Positions 1 through 8,839 of a stretch of DNA of 64,000 nt are shown one piece after another. Both the position numbers and the translations under genes were made by a program. The stretch is from Lysinibacillus macroides (GTDB lineage Bacteria > Bacillota > Bacilli > Bacillales_A > Planococcaceae): contig NZ_LGCI01000002.1 in the NCBI RefSeq assembly GCF_001281525.1, positions 124,001-188,000 of the forward strand, in the 5' to 3' direction. Position 1 is the stretch's first letter; each line of letters begins with the position of its first letter. The notes beneath the pieces are model-generated. The model saw only the letters and a list, made by a program, of their open reading frames with translations. It ran no database searches and was not told the origin of the DNA.

Positions 1-134
1 TTAACGATATTCCTGACCAAACATTACTAACACTGATTACTTGTGCAGAGAAAGGTTCAAAACGCCTAGCAATACAAGCAAACTTTGTGCAAAGCTTCCC
101 TTTAGAAAATGCACAGGATATCTTTCAGCCATAA
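1..134 (+). CDS. Sortase, C-terminal fragment (5' end outside window)
   Basis: The frame starting at base 3 is open from the window edge to a TAA at 132-134 and encodes the last 43 residues of a protein. It contains TLITC followed eight residues later by an Arg (KRLAI), the arrangement of the catalytic Cys and Arg of sortases, the membrane transpeptidases that attach LPXTG-type proteins to the cell wall. The subclass cannot be decided because the N-terminal anchor and the catalytic His lie outside the window. It converges on a very large sortase-substrate gene and shares a terminator with it, so the neighbour is a likely substrate. That pairing is inference from position. Confidence 0.8.
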   Translation, partial: NDIPDQTLLTLITCAEKGSKRLAIQANFVQSFPLENAQDIFQP

Positions 135-135
135 T

Positions 136-167
136 AAAAAGCGCCATCCAAATTGGAGGCGCTTTTT
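136..167. terminator. Bidirectional terminator between sortase and surface-protein genes
   Basis: A near-perfect hairpin (GCGCC, then TCCAA/TTGGA, then GGCGC) is flanked by five A on one side and five T on the other. It can therefore end both the sortase transcript and the convergent surface-protein transcript. Confidence 0.85.
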
Positions 168-177
168 ATCATTGATG

Positions 178-3100
178 TTATGACTCTGTGTGACGACGAC
201 GCATTAACAATACTGCGCCAATTACAAGCAGTAGACCAACAAAGACAAGAGCTGTTTGGTTGGCTCCATCTGTTTGTGGTAATTTACCCTGTGCTCTTAG
301 CAATGCTTCTAAGCGTTTTGCATCCGCTTTGATTTGGTCAATATCAATTGCTTGAGCTACGAGAGCCTGCTCTTCTTTTGATAGCTTATTATAATTGTTA
401 AGGAAATTCTGATAAGCCTCTAATGTATCTCTTGTTGCATTAGATGGATTATAAGATGGTAATTGCTTCCCTTGGTTAATAACATCCTGTGCAGCCACAT
501 TGCCATTACCAGAAACAGTTGGATTGCTTGATCCTGGTGTTGGATTAGCTGAATTCACTGAGTTATTTGAACCTGAGTTATTCGGATCTGCCGGGTTGTT
601 TGGATCTGGATTATGTGGATCCACCGGGTTGTTTGGATCTGGGTTATTCGGATCCGCCGGGTTGTTTGGATCTGGATTATGTGGATCCACCGGGTTGTTT
701 GGATCTGGGTTATTCGGATCCGCCGGGTTGTTTGGATCTGGATTATTTGGATCCACCGGGTTGTTTGGATCTGGGTTATTCGGATCCGCCGGGTTGTTTG
801 GATCTGGATTATTCGGATCCACTGGCTTGTTTGGATCTGGATTGTTCGGATCCACTGGCTTGTTTGGATCTGGGTTATTCGGATCCACTGGTTTGTTTGG
901 ATCTGGATTATTCGGATCTACCGGCTTGTTTGGATCTGGATTATTCGGATCCACTGGTTTGTTTGGATCTGGATTATTCGGATCCACCGGCTGATTTGGA
1001 TCTGGGTTGTTCGGGTTAGGTGGGTACCATCCACCACCACTTGGATAATCAGGCTTAGCCACTGCCGCACAATCTCTTACATGAATCATATTAATTAAGG
1101 TATTTCCTTCATACACACGGTACATATTTGGTTCAACCGTATAAGGAATAATACCAACGCCTTGCTCATTTGTTGTGCCAGTAGCAATCGTTTTGTTGTT
1201 GAAATTTTTAATCGTAAAGTTTACACCTGGACGGTTCTTGCCATAGATATCTTGGATTGTTAATGTAAATTGCGGACAAGCATTCGCTGGAACCTGCACC
1301 TCTGCTCCACATACATTATCAATGTAGCTTACTGTAATGCTACCTAAGAATACGTCAGACTCATTATAAACATCATACTCTTCGCCCTGCTCTAATTTTG
1401 CTTTGTCTACAAATTGGATTTGACCATTTGCATCCGTAACACCTGTTTCTACCGTTGCGCCTGCTTTGTTCTTAATCGTAACTTTCACATTCGCACCGAC
1501 AGGATCGTTATTTGTATTATTTATTGTTAATCTAAAGTCTGGGCAAGATTTTTCAATTGCTTTTCCTTGACAACCATCTACATAAGTCACTTTAACTCTG
1601 TCAATTTCCTTACCTTTTGAATTGTCTGGATTTACTTCATAGACAATTACCGTTCCTGGCTCTTGAGTTGGTGGTAATGTAATTTTACCATCCGCATCTG
1701 TTGTATACTCTGTTTCAGTGCCATTTTCATCTTCTACAATTACTTTTGTATTTGCCTTCGGTGTTGCACCATCTGGACTAATTACTGTAATCTCGAATTC
1801 CGTACACGCACGAGGTTTTTCCACTTCAGCCTTACAATCTGTAGTGTAAGTGACTGTGAAATCCTCCCCAAATGACACCATTCTTCCAGGTTCAATTTCA
1901 TAGGAAACGACTGTATAGTTACCTGGGTCAATTGTATACAATTGACCAATTACATTTGTAACAAATGTAATTTTACCATCTGTAGTAACCGTTGCTTCAA
2001 ATCGATCAAGTGTATCTTTATTTTCAATGACTACCTTAGTACCAGCTTTTAAAGGACCATCTTCATTTTTAATCGTCAACTCAAATACTGGACATGATGG
2101 TGCTGGTTGGACTGTGTGCTCACAGTTAATATCAACTGTGAATTCATCAATCTTGTTGCCACCTTCAAATACCTCGTACTCTAATGGTGGAAGCCCTGTA
2201 GCTGGAAGGTTATCAAATACTACCACTCCACTTGCATTTGTTGTACCAGTGAATTTTGTATTAGGATCTTGTTTATCAACAATCTCGATAGCTACATTTG
2301 CACGTGGTTTACCATCTACATCATTGATTGTTAATGTAAATATTTCACATGCTCTTGCTACTGTTAGTTCAGCTTCACAAGGTGCAGTAGATGATGTATA
2401 GTCAATCGTCACTGTACCTAAATATTGATTGCCTTCGTACACTTTATACGTCCCTGCAGGCGTTGTCGTTGGTAAAGTGAATTTACCATTACTATCTGTT
2501 GTTTCTGTAGCAACTGTAGCATTGCTTGAATCTTTTAAAGTGACTGTTACATTTGGACGTGGGTTGCTATTATCATCGTTGATTGTGACTGTTACTGTTG
2601 GACATGCATTTGGTATCTGCACTTCCACTTCACAACCATTACTATATTTCACGATGATCGTAGGATTATTTACATCAATTGGTAAATCATTTTCATCTAC
2701 CACAGTGTATTCTCCAGCTTCCAATACTGGCTCTGGGCCTATTTCCCCGTAACGTTTCACTATAATTTCTCCAGATGAACCTGTTGTTCCTGTTAATGCT
2801 TCATTACCATTACTATCTAGTAATTTAATAACTTTATTTTCAATCTCGTTACCATTTTGATCCTTTATAGTAATCATAAATCTATCACATGCACCTGTTG
2901 AATCAAAATTTGTTACAAAGTTTTTCACTTCGTGGTTATATCGCAATGATTCATTAGCATTTGCATCATTGTTTGCACTTAGTACAATTTGGAATTCCCC
3001 TGTACCATGACGACGATGATCCACTGGCACACTTGTTTCTTTCACAATATATGTCCCATAGTTGACATTTTTGAATTCAAATTGACCATCATTATCGGAT

Positions 3101-6100
3101 GTCGCTGTAGCAATTGTATAATCTGTGTTGCCTATTTTTTTCACTAATGCAAATACAGCACCTGGTAATGGCTCTTTTTCACCTGTTAATGGATTAACCG
3201 CAACTTTTGTGAAAGATAAGTCTCCTTTTATAGCTCTGAAATGTGCATCAGAGAAGCTATATGCCAAACCTCTTCCTGTACTATCATTATCTTTTTGATT
3301 ATCAGCAAGGCTATCTGAACCTGCAAACTCGATTGTGGCATTATTATCCACTCGATCATTTTGTGCTCCAATTGCTATTGTACGGTAAATTACCTGATAG
3401 CCTTGTTTATCCAAGTTATCAAATGTTAATTCAAAACCACCTGTTGATAAATAATCAATTGTAACACCAGGTGTATTCTCCACCGTTTGCCATACTGCAT
3501 TATTATAAGGTCTGCTCGCTGCGTTTGTAATACCAGTATTCGAATCAACTATATATGGTCTTAATCTCACCGAACCTTCCATGACATAAATACCTTTATT
3601 GTCATCAGTTGTCGTCATTCCTGGAATATCTTTTACCTTCGTTTGACCTAAGGTAGAAAGTGATTTATTTACGTCTAATGTCCATTCCATGTATGGATTA
3701 GTACTGCTACCAACCGTTTGAATTTGCTTTGTCAACAGTTGATTTCCAGTTGGTATACGGTATGTTGGCTCACCCAAGGTTGTTGTTCTTCCCTGTATTG
3801 TAAATTCAGCTTTATTCTCATACATTGGATTAGCCGTAGTAGCATCATCAATACCAATAATATTATCTATATCTTTCGTTTGGTATCGAACAATGTACGT
3901 TTTGTATGGGCTACCAAATGTATTATCAAACGTGATTGTAAATTCATTATTTGCGTTTGGTGGAGCAATTGTATAGCCACTTGTTAATTGTGCGCCAATT
4001 TGACCTGAATCATCGTCATCAGGGTCTGCTAATGTATACTCATGGATTGTGATGTCACCTACTAATTCATGACCTTTCCCAATCGTATCCACTAATTGAG
4101 CTCCATTGATATCTACCTTGTTTGTGTTAATTACGATTGCCCAATCAAAACGTTGAGTCACATAATCGTATTTTTCTAGTTTTTTATTACCGTTTTTAGT
4201 TGTAGGATCTGTAGCGTCCGCTTCATATTTATCGCCTTTTGTTAAAGTATATGACTCTGGCTCACTAGTTGACCAATTTGCTGTAACTTGATTTCCATAT
4301 CCGTTCGCAGCAACCGAACCATCCGCTTCAATTTTAAAATGCGTTTTATATTTGATTACAGCCGTAGTACCTTTTGTAATATTTCCACCAGTAATCGTAA
4401 AGCCTGTTTGATTATCTGTTGTTAGTGATTTAGTGCCGCCCGTCATTCCAGATACTATTCGAATTGCATCAAGTGAGCTTGTTGGTGTAACGGCTGAACT
4501 TGTATCCCATTCAACTAATGTATGCTCGCCATCCGCACCGTCATATTCAAATACATCGGTTAATGATAAATTCGAAATAGCCTCATTATCTGCCTTTACT
4601 TGAATCGTCCAAGTAATTACTTTCTTTTCGAAGTCAACTGTTGCTTCTTTCGTTAAAATTTCTTCATTTAAGGGATGTGAAACTGATGGTAAAGTACTTG
4701 TGCCACTTACAACTGTATTGTCAAGTGTTGTATTTTGCTCCGCATAGAAGTCCTTTTCATACTCAGCCTTATAGATAATGCGATAAGCCTTATTGACATT
4801 TGAAGTGAATTCAATTCTAAAGCCTTCTTCCGCATCACCTGTTTGAGGGTTCTCTAAATTATAGTTGGATACTGGGGTTGCTCCCATGCTAACAAATTGA
4901 CCTAACTCATTTACCTCCACCTCGTACACTTCGATGGAACCCTTATCAATCAAATGACGTACACCGTTTACTGCGGGGAAACGGTCTTCCACCCAAGCCT
5001 GTGCTTGAGGAATTGTAGCTCTATTAAAGTTGTAATCAATAATCCAATTTGACTCATAGGTATTATTTACTTTTGTTGCATCCTTGCTCTTGGCTAATGG
5101 CTGCCCATACGTTGTTTGGCGATTAGGCTTTGTTGATCTAGCTAGTTCAGTTCCATTCTCATCAGTTAATAGAATTTGATTGTGGAATACTTTACTGCCC
5201 ACTTGCTCTGCTATAGGAAGATTAACTTTTGTTGTATAGTTTAATTTATAAGCATTTCTACCACTTAAAGAAATATCGCTAAAACCTATTTCATCCCAGT
5301 TACTTGCTATAGCACTTGTAGGTCCATCTAATCCCATTTCATACTCTGTTATTTCAATATTGCCTACAAGCTCATGCCCCCCAGATACTTCAGGGGTGTT
5401 ATATGTCATTAGATCTATAAGCTTAGCATTATTTAAATCCTTACCATCACGATTAATCCAAGCTTCCCATTCAATCGTGCGATCACCTGTGCTAGCATCA
5501 ATTACTACATTTGTTGTAGCTGCTTTTGTTACTGGGTCGCCAGAAACGATTGGTGTGAATATAACTGGAACCGTATATGAACCTGAGCCTGGATCAGGGA
5601 TCAAGATATCGTGTTCTAAACCTGTTCCTGCACTGCTAAAATCAAAGAACGATTCAAACCCAAATCCAAAAATTATATCACTACCAATTCCTTCAGTATC
5701 AGCATCTTCTAATAACGTTACTGTTACTTCTCTCGAACCAGCATTATAATTATAAGAAAATCTTACACCATTCCCTTGTACATCGTCCTGACCAAAACTT
5801 TGATTCTCAAGCTGTAAAATAGAATTTGGTAATGTGAAAGTAAAATATGAGCCTGCTCCACTAAACATTTCCGTATTAGCTGAAAACTCAAAATCTGCTC
5901 TTCCTCTTACACCTTGCTGAAGTTCCCCTGAAAAGTTCGAATCTATTTTCTGGCCATTCATCGTTAATTCAAATTCCTTTAAGCTCGTTGGGATTAGACC
6001 ACTCGGGGCCCCCAATGACATCGGCATTGCCATTGGAACATCAGCTGGGATATCCTCAAGCTGCTCTTCTTCCTCTGGAGGCGTTACCTCATCTATCTCA

Positions 6101-6426
6101 TCTGTTTCGGCATCTGTACCTTCTTCAGTATCAGTAGCACCTTCTTCGTCTGATACAACTGGTTCAGAATCATTTCCTGCCTCTTCATCTATTGGTGGCG
6201 ATGGTTCTGTTGCCTCTGTTTCAGAACTATCTCCTGTCTCTGTTCCTGCTGGTTCGGCTTCATTAGTTGGTTGAGCCTCATCACCAGGATCGCTACCTGT
6301 ATCCCCAGTATCCGTATTTTCTACTGGCAGGATTGGATCACCCTCTGCTGCAAGCACTGAAAGTGGGGATAAGATTGTTTGAAATACAAGTAGCAATATA
6401 ATAATTGCTAAATTAAATTTCTTCAT
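178..6426 (-). CDS. Giant sortase-anchored multidomain surface protein (adhesin-like)
   Basis: This 2082-residue protein has a signal peptide (about residues 1-27, hydrophobic core then LSVLAAEGD) and an acidic Glu/Thr/Pro-rich linker to about residue 130. A long region to about 1085 resembles the beta-rich ligand-binding and stalk folds of collagen- or fibrinogen-binding adhesins. A SpaA/Cna-B-like domain follows (about 1085-1165, LPGAVFALVKK and GTYIVKET). Next come seven modules of roughly 75-105 residues (about 1173-1789), each with one Cys near its start (ACxxFxLTI) and one near its end. A DPNNP repeat stalk (about 1804-1944), a Lys/Glu-rich segment, the motif LPQTD (about 2049-2053), a hydrophobic segment and RRRH complete it. 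That is the layout of a cell-wall-anchored protein. AAAGGAGAG lies 5 bases before the ATG. Adhesion is inferred; the ligand is unknown. Confidence 0.85.
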   Translation of the reverse strand: MKKFNLAIIILLLVFQTILSPLSVLAAEGDPILPVENTDTGDTGSDPGDEAQPTNEAEPAGTETGDSSETEATEPSPPIDEEAGNDSEPVVSDEEGATDTEEGTDAETDEIDEVTPPEEEEQLEDIPADVPMAMPMSLGAPSGLIPTSLKEFELTMNGQKIDSNFSGELQQGVRGRADFEFSANTEMFSGAGSYFTFTLPNSILQLENQSFGQDDVQGNGVRFSYNYNAGSREVTVTLLEDADTEGIGSDIIFGFGFESFFDFSSAGTGLEHDILIPDPGSGSYTVPVIFTPIVSGDPVTKAATTNVVIDASTGDRTIEWEAWINRDGKDLNNAKLIDLMTYNTPEVSGGHELVGNIEITEYEMGLDGPTSAIASNWDEIGFSDISLSGRNAYKLNYTTKVNLPIAEQVGSKVFHNQILLTDENGTELARSTKPNRQTTYGQPLAKSKDATKVNNTYESNWIIDYNFNRATIPQAQAWVEDRFPAVNGVRHLIDKGSIEVYEVEVNELGQFVSMGATPVSNYNLENPQTGDAEEGFRIEFTSNVNKAYRIIYKAEYEKDFYAEQNTTLDNTVVSGTSTLPSVSHPLNEEILTKEATVDFEKKVITWTIQVKADNEAISNLSLTDVFEYDGADGEHTLVEWDTSSAVTPTSSLDAIRIVSGMTGGTKSLTTDNQTGFTITGGNITKGTTAVIKYKTHFKIEADGSVAANGYGNQVTANWSTSEPESYTLTKGDKYEADATDPTTKNGNKKLEKYDYVTQRFDWAIVINTNKVDINGAQLVDTIGKGHELVGDITIHEYTLADPDDDDSGQIGAQLTSGYTIAPPNANNEFTITFDNTFGSPYKTYIVRYQTKDIDNIIGIDDATTANPMYENKAEFTIQGRTTTLGEPTYRIPTGNQLLTKQIQTVGSSTNPYMEWTLDVNKSLSTLGQTKVKDIPGMTTTDDNKGIYVMEGSVRLRPYIVDSNTGITNAASRPYNNAVWQTVENTPGVTIDYLSTGGFELTFDNLDKQGYQVIYRTIAIGAQNDRVDNNATIEFAGSDSLADNQKDNDSTGRGLAYSFSDAHFRAIKGDLSFTKVAVNPLTGEKEPLPGAVFALVKKIGNTDYTIATATSDNDGQFEFKNVNYGTYIVKETSVPVDHRRHGTGEFQIVLSANNDANANESLRYNHEVKNFVTNFDSTGACDRFMITIKDQNGNEIENKVIKLLDSNGNEALTGTTGSSGEIIVKRYGEIGPEPVLEAGEYTVVDENDLPIDVNNPTIIVKYSNGCEVEVQIPNACPTVTVTINDDNSNPRPNVTVTLKDSSNATVATETTDSNGKFTLPTTTPAGTYKVYEGNQYLGTVTIDYTSSTAPCEAELTVARACEIFTLTINDVDGKPRANVAIEIVDKQDPNTKFTGTTNASGVVVFDNLPATGLPPLEYEVFEGGNKIDEFTVDINCEHTVQPAPSCPVFELTIKNEDGPLKAGTKVVIENKDTLDRFEATVTTDGKITFVTNVIGQLYTIDPGNYTVVSYEIEPGRMVSFGEDFTVTYTTDCKAEVEKPRACTEFEITVISPDGATPKANTKVIVEDENGTETEYTTDADGKITLPPTQEPGTVIVYEVNPDNSKGKEIDRVKVTYVDGCQGKAIEKSCPDFRLTINNTNNDPVGANVKVTIKNKAGATVETGVTDANGQIQFVDKAKLEQGEEYDVYNESDVFLGSITVSYIDNVCGAEVQVPANACPQFTLTIQDIYGKNRPGVNFTIKNFNNKTIATGTTNEQGVGIIPYTVEPNMYRVYEGNTLINMIHVRDCAAVAKPDYPSGGGWYPPNPNNPDPNQPVDPNNPDPNKPVDPNNPDPNKPVDPNNPDPNKPVDPNNPDPNKPVDPNNPDPNKPVDPNNPDPNNPADPNNPDPNNPVDPNNPDPNNPADPNNPDPNNPVDPHNPDPNNPADPNNPDPNNPVDPHNPDPNNPADPNNSGSNNSVNSANPTPGSSNPTVSGNGNVAAQDVINQGKQLPSYNPSNATRDTLEAYQNFLNNYNKLSKEEQALVAQAIDIDQIKADAKRLEALLRAQGKLPQTDGANQTALVFVGLLLVIGAVLLMRRRHTES
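594..1013 (-). repeat. In-frame 33/66-bp tandem repeat encoding a Pro-Asp-Asn stalk
   Basis: About a dozen copies of a 33-bp unit encode PVDPNNPDPNK or variants. Towards the C-terminal side the units alternate PADPNN and PVDPHN, so the higher-order period there is 66 bp with almost identical DNA. Each unit carries a GGATCC or close variant. Such stalks span the peptidoglycan and lift the functional domains off the surface. The near-identity of the 66-bp copies suggests recent expansion, and copy number probably varies between strains. The repeat keeps all three frames of the opposite strand open, which creates false antisense ORFs. Confidence 0.9.
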
Positions 6427-6762
6427 ATTTCTCTCCTTTACTAAAATTAGAGATACTTGATACTGTTTGTGTGAGTAATAGTCACTATGCTCTTTTCCTT
6501 ATTACCAAAATTGCCTATCACCACTAATCCCCCTTTATTCAGTTGTCATTATGGCTTAAATAAGCCAACCAGCTTTCTACATTAGGTAATAAAGACTAAA
6601 ATACATAAGACTTTTCTCACAAAAACAAAAAATAACATTACTTTTGTACTAAATTAAATGCCCATCCTCACCTCCCTTTCAATTTTGTATGTCATTATAA
6701 CAAATAGACCTGAACAACTTCTAAACAACCTATTTTTTTCCACCTTATTACTTGAGCTACAC
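6427..6762 (-). promoter_or_regulatory. Long 5' leader and promoter region of the surface-protein gene
   Basis: Read on the minus strand, a TATAAT-like -10 (6694-6699) is followed by a strong Shine-Dalgarno run and a three-codon ORF (ATG GGC ATT TAA, 6654-6665). A 16-bp palindrome TGGCTTAAATAAGCCA follows (6552-6567), then a second possible short ORF, then the gene's own ribosome site. If the -10 is real the untranslated leader is about 260 bases. No cyclic-di-GMP or other known riboswitch consensus was recognised. The -35 is not convincing. Confidence 0.35.
6447..6524 (-). CDS. Possible 25-residue leader peptide upstream of the surface protein
   Basis: A GTG-started frame begins four bases after GGGGG and runs for 25 codons, ending about 10 bases before the ribosome site of the large surface-protein gene. 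It is not recognised as any known family. It could be a translated leader ORF that controls the downstream gene, or chance. The only support is its ribosome site and position. Confidence 0.2.
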   Translation of the reverse strand: MVIGNFGNKEKSIVTITHTNSIKYL

Positions 6763-6809
6763 AGAAAAAGGCACTAAACATTCGTTCATTTTGAACGTGT
6801 TTACTGCCT
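6763..6809 (-). terminator. Terminator of the HD-domain gene
   Basis: The hairpin is built from AGGCA/TGCCT, AAAC/GTTT and CGTTC/GAACG pairings. Five T follow it on the minus strand, downstream of the HD-domain gene. Confidence 0.75.
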
Positions 6810-6863
6810 CACGATGTACTCAATTTTTAAATTTTTTACTCAATAAACTTTAAAATTCATCTT

Positions 6864-8174
6864 TTATTTTCCATCTTTTCTTAACAGCGTTAAAATTTGT
6901 TTCTTGATGGCGGCATGTGTTGAAGGATCCTCTAAAAAATCTAAAGGAAAATAAATCTTATGATCACGCTTCATACGACCTGAAATCGAATCAACGATAA
7001 TCGATTCTCGTGACAGCTCACGCAGCTCACCATTTTTCATTTCTAAAAATATCGGCACACGTACTTCTTCCTCCCCAGGTCTATAAAAATCATAGGGGAG
7101 ATCTGCAGTTGTATCGTGTACAAGATAGTAATCTGGATTTAACTCGGCCTGTCTGAAAAGCTCCTGTAATTGTTGATATTTTTTTAGCTCTACACCAGGA
7201 TCTAAGTCAATGTACTGGAATAGCTTACGATTGACAAAGCGACGACTTAAATCGCTTAGAATCGCATCCTCCTCTTGCATCCATAATTGAAAATATGTAA
7301 ACAAAATACTCTCATCTAGCGCAAGATAATCCTCTAATGTAATCGTATTATGGAAAAATGCTTGGAAGTGGGTCGGTTCATGCTTAAAGGTATAGCCTGT
7401 CAAGCTTAGCTGCTTAACACGCTTTAAAATGTTATTTAAAATAACCTCTGCACTTCGCGATACTGGATGAAAATAAATTTGTAAATACATTTGATAGCGG
7501 CTCATAATATAATCCTCTACCGCATGCATGCCTGTTGCCTTAATCACAACTTGATTTTTGCGGGGGCGCATTACTCTTAAAATTCGCTCCATATCAAAGT
7601 GACCGTAGCTAACGCCTGTAAAATAAGCATCACGCTGTAAGTAGTCCATACGATCTGCATCAATTTGACTTGATATTAAACTAACCACTTGCTTATTTGG
7701 ATATGTTTTTTCAACTACTTGCGAAACTTTTTCCGGAAAATCAGCTGCCACTTTTTTTAATACAGCATTTACCTCCGTCTCTCCCAATAAAATTTGTCTT
7801 GTATAGTACTCATGGTCCAGCTCAAAAACATTTTCAAAAGCATGTGAGAACGGTCCATGCCCTAAATCGTGTAATAGGGCTGCACACAGTACTAGTAGAC
7901 GCTCATTTTCATCCCATTCAGAACGGCCAGCAAAAATATCATCTACAATGCGGCGGACAATTTCATAAACACCTAGAGAATGACTAAAGCGGCTATGTTC
8001 AGCTCCATGAAAGACTAGAAAAGTTGTGCCAAGCTGACGAATTCTACGTAAACGCTGAAATTCTCTTGTCCCTACCAAATCCCATATTACTTGATCCCGT
8101 ACATGCACATATCGATGAACAGGGTCTTTAAATACCTTCTCTTCTTGCAATTTAGCATTTGCATAATGTGTCAT
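6864..8174 (-). CDS. HD-domain phosphohydrolase, YwfO-like
   Basis: This 436-residue cytosolic protein belongs to the HD metal-dependent phosphohydrolase superfamily. Visible metal-ligand motifs are HSRFSHSLGVYEI (about residues 60-72) and LLHDLGHGPFSHAFE (about 100-114), the latter holding the paired His-Asp that names the family. Its closest well-known relatives are Bacillus YwfO and, more distantly, dNTPase-type proteins; the substrate cannot be read from sequence. The start is supported by GGGGGTG eight bases upstream of the ATG. The order ywfO-rsfA-lipL-hemQ is shared with Bacillus subtilis although orientations differ, which supports the assignment. The gene ends in its own terminator and appears monocistronic. 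Confidence 0.85.
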   Translation of the reverse strand: MTHYANAKLQEEKVFKDPVHRYVHVRDQVIWDLVGTREFQRLRRIRQLGTTFLVFHGAEHSRFSHSLGVYEIVRRIVDDIFAGRSEWDENERLLVLCAALLHDLGHGPFSHAFENVFELDHEYYTRQILLGETEVNAVLKKVAADFPEKVSQVVEKTYPNKQVVSLISSQIDADRMDYLQRDAYFTGVSYGHFDMERILRVMRPRKNQVVIKATGMHAVEDYIMSRYQMYLQIYFHPVSRSAEVILNNILKRVKQLSLTGYTFKHEPTHFQAFFHNTITLEDYLALDESILFTYFQLWMQEEDAILSDLSRRFVNRKLFQYIDLDPGVELKKYQQLQELFRQAELNPDYYLVHDTTADLPYDFYRPGEEEVRVPIFLEMKNGELRELSRESIIVDSISGRMKRDHKIYFPLDFLEDPSTHAAIKKQILTLLRKDGK

Positions 8175-8332
8175 CTGTACAGCACCCCCATTTTGTTATA
8201 GTTCTATTATATGCGATAAACCTAGGACTAGCATACTTATTAAATATTTTCTATAGATACTAACAACCTATTTTAGTTATTTTTTTAATTCCGTCTGCTT
8301 TCTAGTGGTCTAATATTCATAATTTCTGCCAG

Positions 8333-8376
8333 AAAAAAACACAAGGCTACCTCTATTCAATAGAAACAGCATTGTG
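8333..8376 (-). terminator. Terminator of the YuzB-like gene
   Basis: A hairpin (CACAA/TTGTG with inner CTATT/AATAG) is followed on the minus strand by seven T. It begins within about 10 bases of the YuzB-like stop codon. Confidence 0.75.
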
Positions 8377-8381
8377 CTTAC

Positions 8382-8606
8382 TTATTTTTTCAATTTTGCT
8401 AAAACCTTTTCCATTAGTTCATCTTCTGTTAAGGCAGCAACAGGGCGGCTATTTACAAAGGTAAATGTTTTTTTACGTCCTGGGCCACAGTAAGAATGAC
8501 AGCCAATTTCGATGGTTGCATCAGGATCGATTTCCTTTAATTTTGGAATTAACGTTTTGAGGTTAACGGCCTGACATTCATCGCAAACTTTAAACTCGTT
8601 TGCCAT
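8382..8606 (-). CDS. YuzB-like DUF1450 family protein
   Basis: The product is 74 residues if translation begins at MANEF. The longer frame adds 12 residues (from 8642), but AGAAAGGG lies 11 bases before the inner ATG, so the short form is preferred. The protein carries FKVCDECQ near the N-terminus and [15 protein letters not shown] in the middle, a cysteine pattern typical of the DUF1450/YuzB family found in Firmicutes. The fold is probably thioredoxin-like or 2Fe-2S-ferredoxin-like, but no biochemical role is established to my knowledge. It is transcribed alone and ends in a strong terminator. Confidence 0.75.
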   Translation of the reverse strand: MANEFKVCDECQAVNLKTLIPKLKEIDPDATIEIGCHSYCGPGRKKTFTFVNSRPVAALTEDELMEKVLAKLKK

Positions 8607-8663
8607 TTTGTCAACAACCCTTTCTATATAGTATTTTATCAAACAAAAAATCGCTCTATTGAA

Positions 8664-8699
8664 CGTATGACCTTCACATATTTAAGTATGTAGCATACG
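8664..8699. repeat. Nested inverted repeat upstream of the YuzB-like gene
   Basis: CGTATG and CATACG bracket ACATA-TTTAAG-TATGT. This two-step palindrome lies about 60-95 bases upstream of the YuzB-like start. It may be an operator or a leader hairpin; there is no T run, so it is not a terminator. Confidence 0.4.
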
Positions 8700-8747
8700 C
8701 ACAAACCTACATCGGGTATTGTATCGTACTTTTCCCCTTCTATTCAA

Positions 8748-8776
8748 GCATAATTCCTTCTACATAGATGAATAAA
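8748..8776 (+). promoter_or_regulatory. Possible forespore (sigma-F type) promoter for rsfA
   Basis: GCATA is followed after 14 bases by GATGAATAAA, which resembles the sigma-F pattern of a GCATA-like -35 and a G-rich, A-rich -10. RsfA homologues are expressed in the forespore, which makes the match plausible, but the -10 fit is only partial. Confidence 0.3.
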
Positions 8777-8839
8777 AGGTTAAAAGATTGGTCATGCTAA
8801 TCTTACAAAACAAGTTCCAAATAAAGGTGGGAGGATTTT

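Noticed and set aside
500..1098. Three overlapping plus-strand ORFs of 150-164 codons with highly repetitive products
   Set aside because: They lie antisense to the DPNNP repeat; the repeat unit length is a multiple of three and free of stops in all plus frames, so the ORFs are by-products with no ribosome sites or sensible composition.
6427..6863. Possible cyclic-di-GMP riboswitch before an adhesin-like gene
   Set aside because: The conserved aptamer strings of class I and II were not found on the minus strand.
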